Part shown: positions 51,161 to 60,501 of the stretch, piece by piece
Position numbering within the stretch: position 1 is the stretch's first letter
Layout: every line of letters starts with the position of its first letter
Made by a program: the position numbers and the translations under genes
Notes under the pieces: generated by a model
Database searches by the model: none
What the model saw: the letters and a program-made list of their open reading frames with translations, nothing else
Told to the model about the DNA's origin: nothing
Assembly: GCF_000585255.1 (NCBI RefSeq)
Contig: NZ_JANL01000035.1
Span: 1 to 64,000, forward strand
DNA length: 64,000 nucleotides
Origin: Alkalibacterium sp. AK22
GTDB taxonomy: Bacteria; Bacillota; Bacilli; Lactobacillales; Carnobacteriaceae_A
Reading direction: 5' to 3'

Positions 51161-52120
51161 TTATAAGCTGAAATCTAATTCTGGACCAACTGGGACAATC
51201 CCTGTCGGATTGATGTTTTTGTGACTGCGGAAATAGTGTTCCTTGATGTGGCGGAAATGAATGGTATCGGCTACCCCAGGCATATTGTAGATGGTTCGGG
51301 TCAAGCGCCACAAATGCTCATAGTCAGTAATCCGCTTAATATTACACTTGAAGTGGGTGTAGTAAACACTGTCAAAGCGGACCAGCGTTGTGAAGAGCCG
51401 GATATCTGCTTCAGTCAGCTGATCGCCTGTAAGGTAAGGCTGATTTTCGAGTAGCTTTTCCAGCTCGTCCAGGGTACCGAAGAGTTTAGTAACTTCTTCC
51501 TCGTAGACGCTTTGCCTAGTTGCAAAGCCCGATTTATATACGCCATTATTTACCGCCTCATATACCTGACTGTTGATTTCATCGATGGCTGCTCGCTGAT
51601 CTTTGGGATAGTAGTCGCCGGCCTTTGCCCCAATGTCGTCAAAAGCGGTATTCAGCATACGCATGATTTCAGAGGATTCATTGTTTACAATTTTATCCTG
51701 TTTCAAATCGTACAATACCGGAACCGTCACCCGACCGCTGTATTCCGGTTCGACATGCGTATAAATTTCATACATATAGCGGGCATCGATAAGCGGGTCT
51801 TTGACGATATCCGGATCATCGTCTTCAAATGTCCAGCCATTTTCAGCCATTAGAGGATGCACAACTGAAATCGAAATTATATCTTCCAGCCCTTTGAGTT
51901 TGCGCATAATCATCGTGCGATTAGCCCACGGACAGGCATTGGACACGTACAGGTGATAACGCCCAGCCTCTGCTTTAAAGCCGGCTTCTCCACTCGGACC
52001 GGCACTGCCATCCGGTGTGATCCAGTTTCTGAACTGAGACTCTTCCCGAATGAATCGTCCGTCATTTTTTTCAGTATCGTACCACTTGTCGTGCCATTTT
52101 CCTTCTACTAGTAATCCCAT
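51161..52120 (-). CDS. Glutathionyl-hydroquinone reductase, Xi-class GST
   Basis: Reduces glutathionyl-hydroquinones back to hydroquinone plus oxidised glutathione. It has 319 residues, the usual length of the YqjG/Ecm4 family. FIREESQFRNWITPDGSAGPSGEAGFKAEAGRYHLYVSNACPWANRT carries the catalytic Cys in CPWA. HPLMAENGWTFEDDD, DQLTEADIRLFTTLVRFDSVYYTHFKCN and MPGVADTIHFRHIKEHYFRSH are family-specific. AGGAGG precedes the ATG. Its presence implies use of glutathione or a mimic. It complements the Mhq-like pair at 36-38 kb. Confidence 0.93.
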   Translation of the reverse strand: MGLLVEGKWHDKWYDTEKNDGRFIREESQFRNWITPDGSAGPSGEAGFKAEAGRYHLYVSNACPWANRTMIMRKLKGLEDIISISVVHPLMAENGWTFEDDDPDIVKDPLIDARYMYEIYTHVEPEYSGRVTVPVLYDLKQDKIVNNESSEIMRMLNTAFDDIGAKAGDYYPKDQRAAIDEINSQVYEAVNNGVYKSGFATRQSVYEEEVTKLFGTLDELEKLLENQPYLTGDQLTEADIRLFTTLVRFDSVYYTHFKCNIKRITDYEHLWRLTRTIYNMPGVADTIHFRHIKEHYFRSHKNINPTGIVPVGPELDFSL

Positions 52121-52144
52121 AATATCCTCCTTGAATAAATGTGT

Positions 52145-52524
52145 TCACTCTGCCATGATCTCAATCCGGTTGTCTTCGGGCTCCAACATGACGGCTTCAT
52201 AGTAGCCATCTCCTGTTCTTCGTGGACCGTTAAGCAAGGAAAAACCGTCAGCTTGAAGCCACCGCATTAAGGTATTCACGTCTTGTTCATTACCGGCCGA
52301 GAAGCCCTATGCACATAGCCCAGGCTTTCCTGTCCTTTTCGGGCTATGTCATCTCTATGCATCCGTTCCAGCTGGCTTCCAAAATTAAATGTCAGAAAGT
52401 AGGACGTAAACTGATTTTTAGAATTGCAGTAAAGCGGCCCGCTTGCTGCCTGGAAATACGTTTCGTAAAAAGATTTTATTCTTTCCAGATCCTTTACCCA
52501 AAAGCCGATGTGCTCGATTTTCAC
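52145..52524 (-). pseudogene. VOC/glyoxalase-family gene broken by a frameshift
   Basis: The first frame (GTG 52524) gives MKIEHIGFWVKDLERIKSFYETYF and runs to QESLGYVH. At 52307-52308 the reading shifts (net one base lost, or two gained). The second frame continues GFSAGNEQDVNTLMRW, then LQADGFSLLNGPRRTGDGYY and EAVMLEPEDNRIEIMAE, ending at 52145. Joined, these make one normal ~126-residue VOC protein with metal ligands His5 and the final Glu. The break lies at a GGG run, so a sequencing error is possible. There is no strong ribosome binding site. Confidence 0.8.
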
Positions 52525-52706
52525 AGCTATCTATCACTTACTTTTTGTCTTCTTTTTTATTATAGACAATTTCAGCAGTTGGAACGAATCATATGCACTT
52601 CTTTTTTGTCAGTAACGGGTTCTTTCAATCTGGTCCTGCGCACCTGTGCCTTCTCCCTGTCCCCTCGTACGCTAGGCTAAAATGAACCTTCTGTGAGGAG
52701 TTTGAC

Positions 52707-53606
52707 TTATCTTTTGATTCTCCGTCTGACGATAAAAATCAGTGCCCCAATGACCCCCGCAATGATCAGATAAGGTAAGGCATAGATGAGACCGATAAAC
52801 AAATCCTGCATGATAAAGTAAAAGGCAAAAAAGGAATCAGCCAGTGCTTCCTGTAGCCTTCTGAGGAAGGATACCTGGTCTCCCCGTTCCCTCGTCAGCC
52901 GAGCCCGCTCGGTGACTGTTAGGCGGACAACCGTATAGTCGATTAGATCATCATAGTAATCGAGCTGCGACTGCAGGCTTTCTCTTTCTGCAATGGTTTC
53001 GCTTAAGCTGTTTTCGATCTGAATGATCTCCTCAATGGTGTCTGCCTGTTCCAGCAGTTCAGTCAGCCGTCCTTCCTTGCTGGTCAATACCCTAACCCGA
53101 GCTTCAGTATCCCGGTAAAACTGGGTGACATCTTCAGTCCCTCTCTGCTCACTGATTTTCTGTGCCTGAACGCCCTCCAGCTCAGCCAGAAAGGTATCCA
53201 GCTGGTCTATCGGAACTCTCAGTGTATAGTTGATCATCCGATAAGAACGGGACGTTTGGCCTGATGGGGTGTAACTCGTTTCATAGGAATGCTCGATAAA
53301 AGCCCCCTGCTTGGCTACCGTCTGCCGGATATATTGGGTCGTCTCTGTAAAATCCAGTGTTTCATAGTCCAGACTGACATTGCGGATCACTTTCTCCCCA
53401 ATCAGTCGCCCACCTTCACTATCCCCATCCTCCATTCTGCCCATCTCCATGTCTCCGGCATCCGAGAACTCTTCCATCACAAGTCCGCCTCCGGGCCTCG
53501 TCACACTGTCCTCGGCTGTATCTTCTCCTGTTTGGGTACATCCTGAAATAAAAAGGATCATAGCTGTCAATATACTCAGCCAAAGCGCTGCAGGTGCTTG
53601 CTTCAT
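52707..53606 (-). CDS. DUF4349 lipoprotein
   Basis: Membrane-anchored extracellular protein of unknown role. It has 299 residues. The signal ends in lipobox FISGC; an acidic linker follows. The DUF4349 core runs from VIRNVSLDYETLDFTETTQYIRQTVAKQGAFIEHSYE through YTLRVPIDQLDTFLAELEGV, a coiled coil of about 60 residues (EARVRVLTSKEGRLTELLEQADTIEEII...) and DYTVVRLTVTE. A single C-terminal helix ends in RRRIKR. Start ATG 53606, with GGGGAG 8 bases upstream. Confidence 0.87.
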   Translation of the reverse strand: MKQAPAALWLSILTAMILFISGCTQTGEDTAEDSVTRPGGGLVMEEFSDAGDMEMGRMEDGDSEGGRLIGEKVIRNVSLDYETLDFTETTQYIRQTVAKQGAFIEHSYETSYTPSGQTSRSYRMINYTLRVPIDQLDTFLAELEGVQAQKISEQRGTEDVTQFYRDTEARVRVLTSKEGRLTELLEQADTIEEIIQIENSLSETIAERESLQSQLDYYDDLIDYTVVRLTVTERARLTRERGDQVSFLRRLQEALADSFFAFYFIMQDLFIGLIYALPYLIIAGVIGALIFIVRRRIKR

Positions 53607-53914
53607 CCTCGACACTCCCCGTCCAGACTCTTTGTTAAGCTGATTTTACCATATCCTTTCGAATGAAAGATATCGATAACCGGTGTTCTCTCTTCCCCTC
53701 TGCTGTTGAATACGTTTTATTTTTTATAATACAGGATTTGACTTTATGCTTGTCTGTAGCAGCTACACCAACTTTTATCCACGAGATCAAGCCGGGCATA
53801 AATCCCCTGACCTAAAAGGAAGCTGTAATTCAGACAGACCATCCGAACTACAGCTTCCCTTTTACTCCCTCTTGTTTTTCATGTCGCTGCTTCCGTTTCA
53901 GCAGCTGCATTTCT
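53607..53914. other. Intergenic region between amine oxidase 2 and DUF4349 genes
   Basis: No gene seen. The stretch holds the oxidase terminator at 53814-53863. Near 53730 lies AT-rich DNA with a TATAAT. Confidence 0.35.
53814..53863 (-). terminator. Terminator of amine oxidase 2
   Basis: AAAAGGAAGCTGTA and TACAGCTTCCCTTTT pair over 13-14 bases around a 21-base loop. Confidence 0.78.
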
Positions 53915-55198
53915 TTAGGCGAGCTGTTCGATCAGCTGCTCAGCAGCAAATGTTCCGGCTCGGGCAGCACCTTCCATAAAGCCAGGGAAAGCTTCGGCCA
54001 GTTCTGTGCTGGCAAACACACACTTTTCAAAGGGCTGTCTCAGCTGCTCAGGCGCATCAGCTATGCCGTCTACATGAACCTGAGCGCTGTAACCTCCGCC
54101 GCAGAAGGGATGATCCACCCAGATGCTCTCCCGGTAGTCCACATACTCGGCTGCTTCTTTACCGAGCACTTCATGCAGCCGGTCCAAAACAAACTGCTGG
54201 CGGGCGGAAGCGGGTTGCCCAGCCAGATCTTTGGCCAGATCGCCCCCGATAAAAGCTGTCAGCCGAGGCGTATCTCCCTCTTTAGAGGAATCCGAAATAC
54301 TCAGACCCTGAAAGCGGCTAAAGACGATTCCTTCTACAGGTAGCTTTTCTTCTTCCAGTTCAACTGCGGTCCAGAAAGACTGATCATAGCTGAGGGTCAC
54401 CTTGATTACCGACCCATCCACAAAGCTTGACAGAAGCGGAGCAAAATGCGCATGCAGGTCTTCTGGTAAAGATAGTCTCGACGCAACAGTCGGCGGTACT
54501 GCAAGAAGCAGACCTTTTGCTCTGTACCTGTCACCAGATTCAGTAGTCACTTCATAGTGATCTCCCTGCTTTTCTACTTGCCTGACGGGCTGACTGAAAT
54601 GGACTGGCACTTTCAAATTGTCCACGAGATAAGCGATGACTTGGGAAAGTTGACCAGACGCCTGATGCGTCAGGTCATCCTGCTCTGACGTGTAGCGCTC
54701 GCTTACGTCGATGTAACTCTCTGCCGACATATAATCGGTATCGACTGTTGCTTCTTCAGTGATGAAACTTTTGGCCACAGCCGCTTCCTCGGTAGTATCC
54801 GTCAGTTCTTCGATGACCTCTGACAACGACAAATCTGAACTCTCCAGATCCCCCAGCAGATCCTCGTCTACGGCTTCAATCAAGTCTCCCACCGGCTCCA
54901 TAGTCTTGGCATGTAAAAAAACACTGTTTGGTTGGGCATGCGTCTTGACCAAAGACATCCCACTCGCTTCAATAAAGCGAACCATTTCAGTCATGTCTGT
55001 ATTGACGAACTGGGCCCCCAGTTCAAGCCAGTATTTACCTTCTGCATTGGTCCCTGAATCCACTTTCCCTCCGGCCCGACTTGCTGCTTCCAGGACACAG
55101 TAGTTAAGGCCCGACTGATCAATCCTTTGTGCAGCGGCCAAGCCAGACAGACCTGCACCGACTATAAGCACATCGTATATAGGCATCTCTTTTTTCAT
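53915..55198 (-). CDS. Flavin-dependent amine oxidase, paralogue 2
   Basis: Paralogue of the 42.7-44.0 kb gene. It has 427 residues. YDVLIVGAGLSGLAAAQRIDQSG is the FAD fold; YCVLEAASRAGGKVDSG and ELGAQFVNTDMTEMVRFI follow. The C-terminal signature is CVFASTELAEAFPGFMEGAARAGTFAAEQLI. The shared phrases GAQ(Y/F)VN-DMTEM and LA(V/I)PPTVA show a common origin. Start ATG 55198, with AGGAGGAG 6 bases upstream. Substrate unknown; polyamine or monoamine oxidation is a family-level guess. Confidence 0.87.
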   Translation of the reverse strand: MKKEMPIYDVLIVGAGLSGLAAAQRIDQSGLNYCVLEAASRAGGKVDSGTNAEGKYWLELGAQFVNTDMTEMVRFIEASGMSLVKTHAQPNSVFLHAKTMEPVGDLIEAVDEDLLGDLESSDLSLSEVIEELTDTTEEAAVAKSFITEEATVDTDYMSAESYIDVSERYTSEQDDLTHQASGQLSQVIAYLVDNLKVPVHFSQPVRQVEKQGDHYEVTTESGDRYRAKGLLLAVPPTVASRLSLPEDLHAHFAPLLSSFVDGSVIKVTLSYDQSFWTAVELEEEKLPVEGIVFSRFQGLSISDSSKEGDTPRLTAFIGGDLAKDLAGQPASARQQFVLDRLHEVLGKEAAEYVDYRESIWVDHPFCGGGYSAQVHVDGIADAPEQLRQPFEKCVFASTELAEAFPGFMEGAARAGTFAAEQLIEQLA

Positions 55199-55355
55199 AT
55201 TAAACTCCTCCTGTTGACTGAACAATTTTTAATCTATTTTTTTTATTTTATCACAGGGAAGTCCCCGTCCGCCTTTTTGAAGTCTGTATCTGCTTACTAG
55301 ATGCTGCAGCCTGATAGGGTGGAACGGCTCGCATTTTTTTGACTACGACAACTGA

Positions 55356-56123
55356 CTAAGAACGATTGCCTTGCTGAGCCAACTTATATTCAAAAAAACC
55401 CCTGACCAAATGATCGATCAGCACATGCAGGCCGATAAAGGATTTATGCTCGACACCAAACGCAAAGCCAAAATCGGTCGATTGGAAGTACAACTGATAG
55501 GTACTCAGCTCGGCCAGATTGTTGTTTTTGAAGCTAGTAATCGACAGTGTGGGAATCCCAGCATGGCTGATTTTCTTGAGATCACTAGTAATATCCGCCA
55601 GGTCTCCACTCAAAGAAGCAAAAATCACTAAATCAGCCGAACACATGTGCCGGCAGGACACTTGCAGCTCCTTCAGGGACGGAATCAGGTAGACCTGCTT
55701 TCCCATCGATACAAGGTAGCGGTTCAGTTCCTGCAGGGCATTCTGCTGTCCCCAGCCCGTCCCGTAAGCATATATCGTCTGAGCCTGATCGATGCGCTCG
55801 TAAATTTTTTCCTTGGCCTGACTTTCAAAAAGCTGTATTGTCCGTTTGATATCCGTTTCGCTGGACTGAAAAGCACTGCCTGCTGCTTGTTGTGCTTTAT
55901 CCGTTTGAGCGTCTCTCAAGTAAAACTTAAATTCGCTGAAACCGGAAAAGCCAAGTTTCTTGGTTAGCCGAAGAATAGAAGACTTTGAAATATTGCAGTG
56001 TCCGCTCAGCTCCATGATGGTCATATCCTTGACCGCTTCTGCATGGCTGTCTATATAATCAATGATGTGGTAGTCGTTCTCAGATAAATGCTCGGCATAT
56101 CTGTTGACGAGTTCGTACAGCAT
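55356..56123 (-). CDS. RpiR/MurR-family regulator with SIS domain (GlvR-like)
   Basis: Sugar-phosphate-responsive regulator. It has 255 residues. The N-terminal HTH (1-77) is LSENDYHIIDYIDSHAEAVKDMTIMELSGHCNISKSSILRLTKKLGFSGFSEFKFYL. The SIS domain (about 105-240) has TIYAYGTGWGQQNALQELNRYL and LVIFASLSGDLADITSDLKKISHAGIPTLSIT. It is downstream of a GH4 6-phospho-alpha-glucosidase and a maltose-type PTS on the same strand. This matches the malA-glvR-malP set of B. subtilis, where GlvR is an RpiR-family activator. Function as regulator of that cluster is inferred. Confidence 0.87.
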   Translation of the reverse strand: MLYELVNRYAEHLSENDYHIIDYIDSHAEAVKDMTIMELSGHCNISKSSILRLTKKLGFSGFSEFKFYLRDAQTDKAQQAAGSAFQSSETDIKRTIQLFESQAKEKIYERIDQAQTIYAYGTGWGQQNALQELNRYLVSMGKQVYLIPSLKELQVSCRHMCSADLVIFASLSGDLADITSDLKKISHAGIPTLSITSFKNNNLAELSTYQLYFQSTDFGFAFGVEHKSFIGLHVLIDHLVRGFFEYKLAQQGNRS

Positions 56124-56201
56124 AATGGGCCCACCTTCTTTATAAGAGTCTGTTCTCTTTTATATTATCACAGTTTATGTACTTCCTGCTCAAGTTGGTA
56201 T

Positions 56202-56236
56202 AAAAAAGGACGCCGGCCAAGCCCTGCGTCCTTTTA
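56202..56236 (-). terminator. Terminator of the GNAT gene
   Basis: AAAAGGACGC and GCGTCCTTTT form a 10-bp stem around 12 bases, followed by T6 on the minus strand; it overlaps the last bases of the gene. Confidence 0.78.
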
Positions 56237-56704
56237 CCGGACTTCTTGCCGGCTTTCTATTTTGAGTTTAAAGCGTGTACTGTCGCTGTCTTCTTTGACT
56301 AGCTCCATGCCTAGCGTTTCCAGAATCATTTCCGTATAAATATCCTCTACTCGACAGTCTGTCACAACGACTTTAACGCCTCCAAAGGTAAAAATCCAGT
56401 TGAACAGTTCTTGCATCGCTTCTACAGCGTAGCCTTTATTTCGGGCGTAAGAGAGAATTTCAAACTGCATTTCGACTGTTGCTTCTGTTTCCACACAGCC
56501 AGCCAGTCCAATATCTCCTATAAGAGTACCTTCACTTTTTTCAATCAGAAGCCAAGTCTGACTGTTTACACACTTCCCACCTGCGTTGATTTTATCCAGA
56601 CATTTTTTTATGTTGTTTGTAACATCTGATGTACAGCATACGTACTTCAGCACCGACTCCTCTGAACAGGGAACCAGCTTAAGTCGATCAGTTATCAGTT
56701 CCAT
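56234..56704 (-). CDS. GNAT-family N-acetyltransferase
   Basis: Acetyl-CoA-dependent transferase of the RimJ/RimL-like group. It has 156 residues. MELITDRLKLVPCSEES is the usual start; ATVEMQFEILSYARNKGYAVEAMQELFNWIF carries the acetyl-CoA loop (normally Q/R-x-x-G-x-G/A, here ARNKGYA). VVTDCRVEDIYTEMILETLGMELV is the last motif. The ATG at 56704 is preceded by AAAGGGG. It sits between the GH4 gene and the rpiR-type gene, flanked by terminators on both sides, so it looks like an insertion into the maltose cluster. Substrate unknown. Confidence 0.8.
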   Translation of the reverse strand: MELITDRLKLVPCSEESVLKYVCCTSDVTNNIKKCLDKINAGGKCVNSQTWLLIEKSEGTLIGDIGLAGCVETEATVEMQFEILSYARNKGYAVEAMQELFNWIFTFGGVKVVVTDCRVEDIYTEMILETLGMELVKEDSDSTRFKLKIESRQEVR

Positions 56705-56894
56705 TTTTCTACCCCTTTGAATAGTTTCCCTATCTTGCTTCATGCTTCTATCTATGTATTAAGACTACTGTTCCTACTTATTTTATTTTAACCTTTCAGA
56801 CTGTCAGCTGCTAATTATTTGCTCAAAAATCAGTGATTTCTATATCCAAAAACGGACTTGCTTCCTGAAGTGGACTTGCTGTGCTTTTTCTGAT

Positions 56895-56930
56895 AAAAAA
56901 TCCTTGCAAGCCGTCAAGCGGCCTGCAAGG
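56895..56930 (-). terminator. Terminator of the GH4 gene
   Basis: CCTTGCAGGCCG and CGGCTTGCAAGG pair with one mismatch on the minus strand, then TTTTTT after one A. Confidence 0.85.
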
Positions 56931-56944
56931 GTATCTCTTTTCTA

Positions 56945-58324
<1,380 letters not shown>

Positions 58325-58365
58325 CTACTGTTTATCCAAATAGTTGATTTCGTTTCTGTACGGAG

Positions 58366-58503
58366 CCACTCAACAGTCTTATACTGACTGAGCTGGCACG
58401 CCTGACTCTTTGCCAGGCCACTCAACAGCCTTGTATTGACTGAGTTGGCATGCCTGACTCTTTGCCAGGCTACTCAACGGCCTTGTACTGACTGAGTGAA
58501 CCT
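58366..58503. repeat. Tandem 52-bp two-hairpin repeat between PTS and GH4 genes (about 2.7 units)
   Basis: CCACTCAACAG begins at 58366 and 58418, and CTACTCAACGG at 58470: period exactly 52. Each unit holds ACTCA...TGAGT and GCCTG-actctttgc-CAGGC hairpins. CTTTGC, two bases, GGC, one base, ACTCA is shared with the 21-kb array (CTTTGC-gg-GGC-a-ACTCA), so the two look like relatives. No open frame or spacers. Confidence 0.85.
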
Positions 58504-58536
58504 CCGTCCGCCTTTTACAGCACTAAAATGCCTGTT

Positions 58537-60114
58537 TTATATTCCGGTGAGTGACTCAACCGCCTCCCTTACCTGAGAAACGGACAGCCCAACGATGACT
58601 TGGAAAGACTGCTTGTTCCGAACGACTCCCATGGCTCCCCCTTCATTGAAGGCTTCGTCATCTTTGACCTTGGTGGCGTCCTTGACCCGGACTCTTAGAC
58701 GGGTGGCGCAGTTGTTGACGGTTTCGATATTTTCCGCTCCACCAAATGCTTCCACAAAAGCCAGCGCCTGGTCTGCATACTGATCGGCCGGCGAACCTTT
58801 CGCCGCTCCTTTTTCTCTTTCACGGTATTCTTTTTTACTGTAAAGCTTAGCCCCTTCTTTATCTGAACGTCCCGGTGTCATAAAGTTGAATTTCACAATC
58901 AGATAACGGAACAGGAAGAAGTAGATGATTGTAAAACTGAGTCCGATCAAAATTTGAGCGATATAGGTCCCAGCATGATTGTTGAACAGCGGAATCCAGT
59001 TTTTGGATGCAATCTCGATCAGTCCGCCACCCATATCTCCAACCACACCGAAAGAGTACATAACCGTTGCCATGGTTGCAGCCAGAAAAGCGTGAATAAA
59101 GAACAGAACGGGTGCGACAAACAGGAAAGTAAATTCCAGAGGCTCTGTGATCCCTGCCAGAACTGCAGTCAGGGTAGCTGGAATGACCAGGGCCGCCACT
59201 TTCTTGCGGTTTTCAGGCTTGGCTGTAAAGTAGAAAGCCGCTGCAATACCCGGTGCCGCAAACATTTTGGAATTGCCATGCAGGGCAAAGGCGCCTTGTG
59301 GAAACACTTCTGCTAAAGACGCTTCTGTGCTGGCCAGAACAGGCAGATTTTCAATAAAGGAGGTCACGATGCCCCCTTCAACAATAGCCGGTCCGAACAG
59401 GAAAGGCGTATAGACAAAGTGGTGCAGGCCGGTCGGAATTAAAACACGCTCCATAAAAGTATAGAGCCAGACTCCAAAGATACCGGAGTTGGTCATGAAG
59501 ACCTGGGTGGATTCGATTCCCGACTGGACATTCGGCCAGACAAGAGCCGTCAGATAGCTGACTGGCAGCATGGCGAAGAAGCCGACAATCACCACAAAGG
59601 ATGATCCCTGAAAAATCCCCAGCCAGTCAGGCAGCTTTTTGTCAAAGTAACGGTTATGCAGGAAAACAGCTAGGCTAGCAATCGCAATCGCCCCGATGAT
59701 TCCTGTGTCCAGCGTACGGATCCCCGCGATCATCTTCAGACCACTGGTCCCGCCGACTTCCTGTGTGAAGTCCACACCGAAAGTGGAACCGTACAATTCC
59801 AGCATACTGGATAAAAAGTAGTTAAACGTCAGATAAATAACGACTGCTTCCAGTACTGCCCGGGCATTAGCTTTTTTAGCCAGCCCCAAAGCGATCCCGG
59901 TTACGAATAAAATCTCCATCTGATTAAAGACCGTCCAGGCCCCGTTTTCAATAATCGTCCAAAAGCCATGCCAGAGCGTCCCCTCTTCCGCAATGGCACC
60001 CACAATCTGTGTATTATTGAACATCAAGGCAAAAGCAACCATGATTCCTGCAAAAGCAAACAGTAGTACAGGCGTAAACATCGCCCCACCGAAGCGCTGT
60101 AATTTCTCCTTCAT
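58537..60114 (-). CDS. malP: PTS alpha-glucoside (maltose) transporter, EIICB
   Basis: Imports and phosphorylates maltose-type sugars. It has 525 residues. Residues about 1-420 are the EIIC membrane domain (GGAMFTPVLLFAFAGIMVAFALMF, LHHFVYTPFLFGPAIVEGG, GITEPLEFTFLFVAPVLFFIHAFLA). About 445-525 is EIIB, with the phosphorylated Cys in ETVNNCATRLRVRVKD. There is no EIIA domain, so a glucose-type EIIA from elsewhere is needed. Its product would be the substrate of the adjacent 6-phospho-alpha-glucosidase. ATG 60114 is used; an in-frame TTG directly precedes it. A cre-like site and a 14-bp palindrome lie upstream. Confidence 0.92.
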   Translation of the reverse strand: MKEKLQRFGGAMFTPVLLFAFAGIMVAFALMFNNTQIVGAIAEEGTLWHGFWTIIENGAWTVFNQMEILFVTGIALGLAKKANARAVLEAVVIYLTFNYFLSSMLELYGSTFGVDFTQEVGGTSGLKMIAGIRTLDTGIIGAIAIASLAVFLHNRYFDKKLPDWLGIFQGSSFVVIVGFFAMLPVSYLTALVWPNVQSGIESTQVFMTNSGIFGVWLYTFMERVLIPTGLHHFVYTPFLFGPAIVEGGIVTSFIENLPVLASTEASLAEVFPQGAFALHGNSKMFAAPGIAAAFYFTAKPENRKKVAALVIPATLTAVLAGITEPLEFTFLFVAPVLFFIHAFLAATMATVMYSFGVVGDMGGGLIEIASKNWIPLFNNHAGTYIAQILIGLSFTIIYFFLFRYLIVKFNFMTPGRSDKEGAKLYSKKEYREREKGAAKGSPADQYADQALAFVEAFGGAENIETVNNCATRLRVRVKDATKVKDDEAFNEGGAMGVVRNKQSFQVIVGLSVSQVREAVESLTGI

Positions 60115-60174
60115 CAACTCGTCCTTCTTTCTTTATCTTTTTGTGCCTCTTTGTATATTCATTAAAACATCAGA

Positions 60175-60188
60175 GAAGAGCGCTTACA
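60175..60188 (-). promoter_or_regulatory. cre-like site upstream of the PTS gene
   Basis: On the minus strand TGTAAGCGCTCTTC matches 11 of 14 positions of the cre consensus, with the core TGTAAGCGCT intact. It lies about 60 bases before the PTS start. Confidence 0.45.
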
Positions 60189-60244
60189 ACCGGGTAAGTC
60201 TTCTTAGGAAAGGAAGCGCATACATTGGTATCTGTCCCTCATCT

Positions 60245-60258
60245 CGGGAAATTTCCCG
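60245..60258. promoter_or_regulatory. Perfect 14-bp palindrome, candidate RpiR-family site
   Basis: CGGGAAATTTCCCG is fully self-complementary and lies about 130 bases upstream of the PTS gene. RpiR/MurR proteins bind GAAAT/ATTTC-type palindromes, so the linked regulator is a candidate. I found no second copy before the GH4 or regulator genes. Confidence 0.35.
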
Positions 60259-60435
60259 CGCTTGCACAGACCCCTAAACCTTGAGGTAAAACAACTCCGG
60301 TAAGTCAGAGGCTAAAGCAACCCTTTGAATTGATGTCTGATTCCATGCCGTCCGGTTGGCCGAACAGATCAGGGGTACCCATGCTTCCTCCCCATAAGCC
60401 TGCTTAGCTGAAGACTGACCTATGCAGTAGACAGC

Positions 60436-60484
60436 AATAAGCCCCTGCCTGAAACCAAACCGGGCTTCAGACAGGGGCTTATTC
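60436..60484 (-). terminator. Terminator of the chemoreceptor gene
   Basis: AATAAGCCCCTGCCTGAA and TTCAGACAGGGGCTTATT form an 18-bp stem with one mismatch and a 12-base loop. Confidence 0.85.
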
Positions 60485-60501
60485 TTGTCCACCTTTACTT
60501 T

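Larger units (their letters stand above)
60115..60435. other. Regulatory region upstream of the PTS gene
   Basis: No gene. It holds the cre-like site (60175-60188) and the palindrome (60245-60258). A 72-codon minus-strand frame running from here through the chemoreceptor terminator is not believed. Confidence 0.4.

Noticed and set aside
52276-52524. A separate intact 82-residue VOC protein
   Set aside because: It lacks the C-terminal half and final metal Glu, which are found in the adjacent frame; it is one broken gene.
60274-60492. 72-codon minus-strand ORF downstream of the chemoreceptor gene
   Set aside because: It begins inside the terminator hairpin and has no ribosome binding site.
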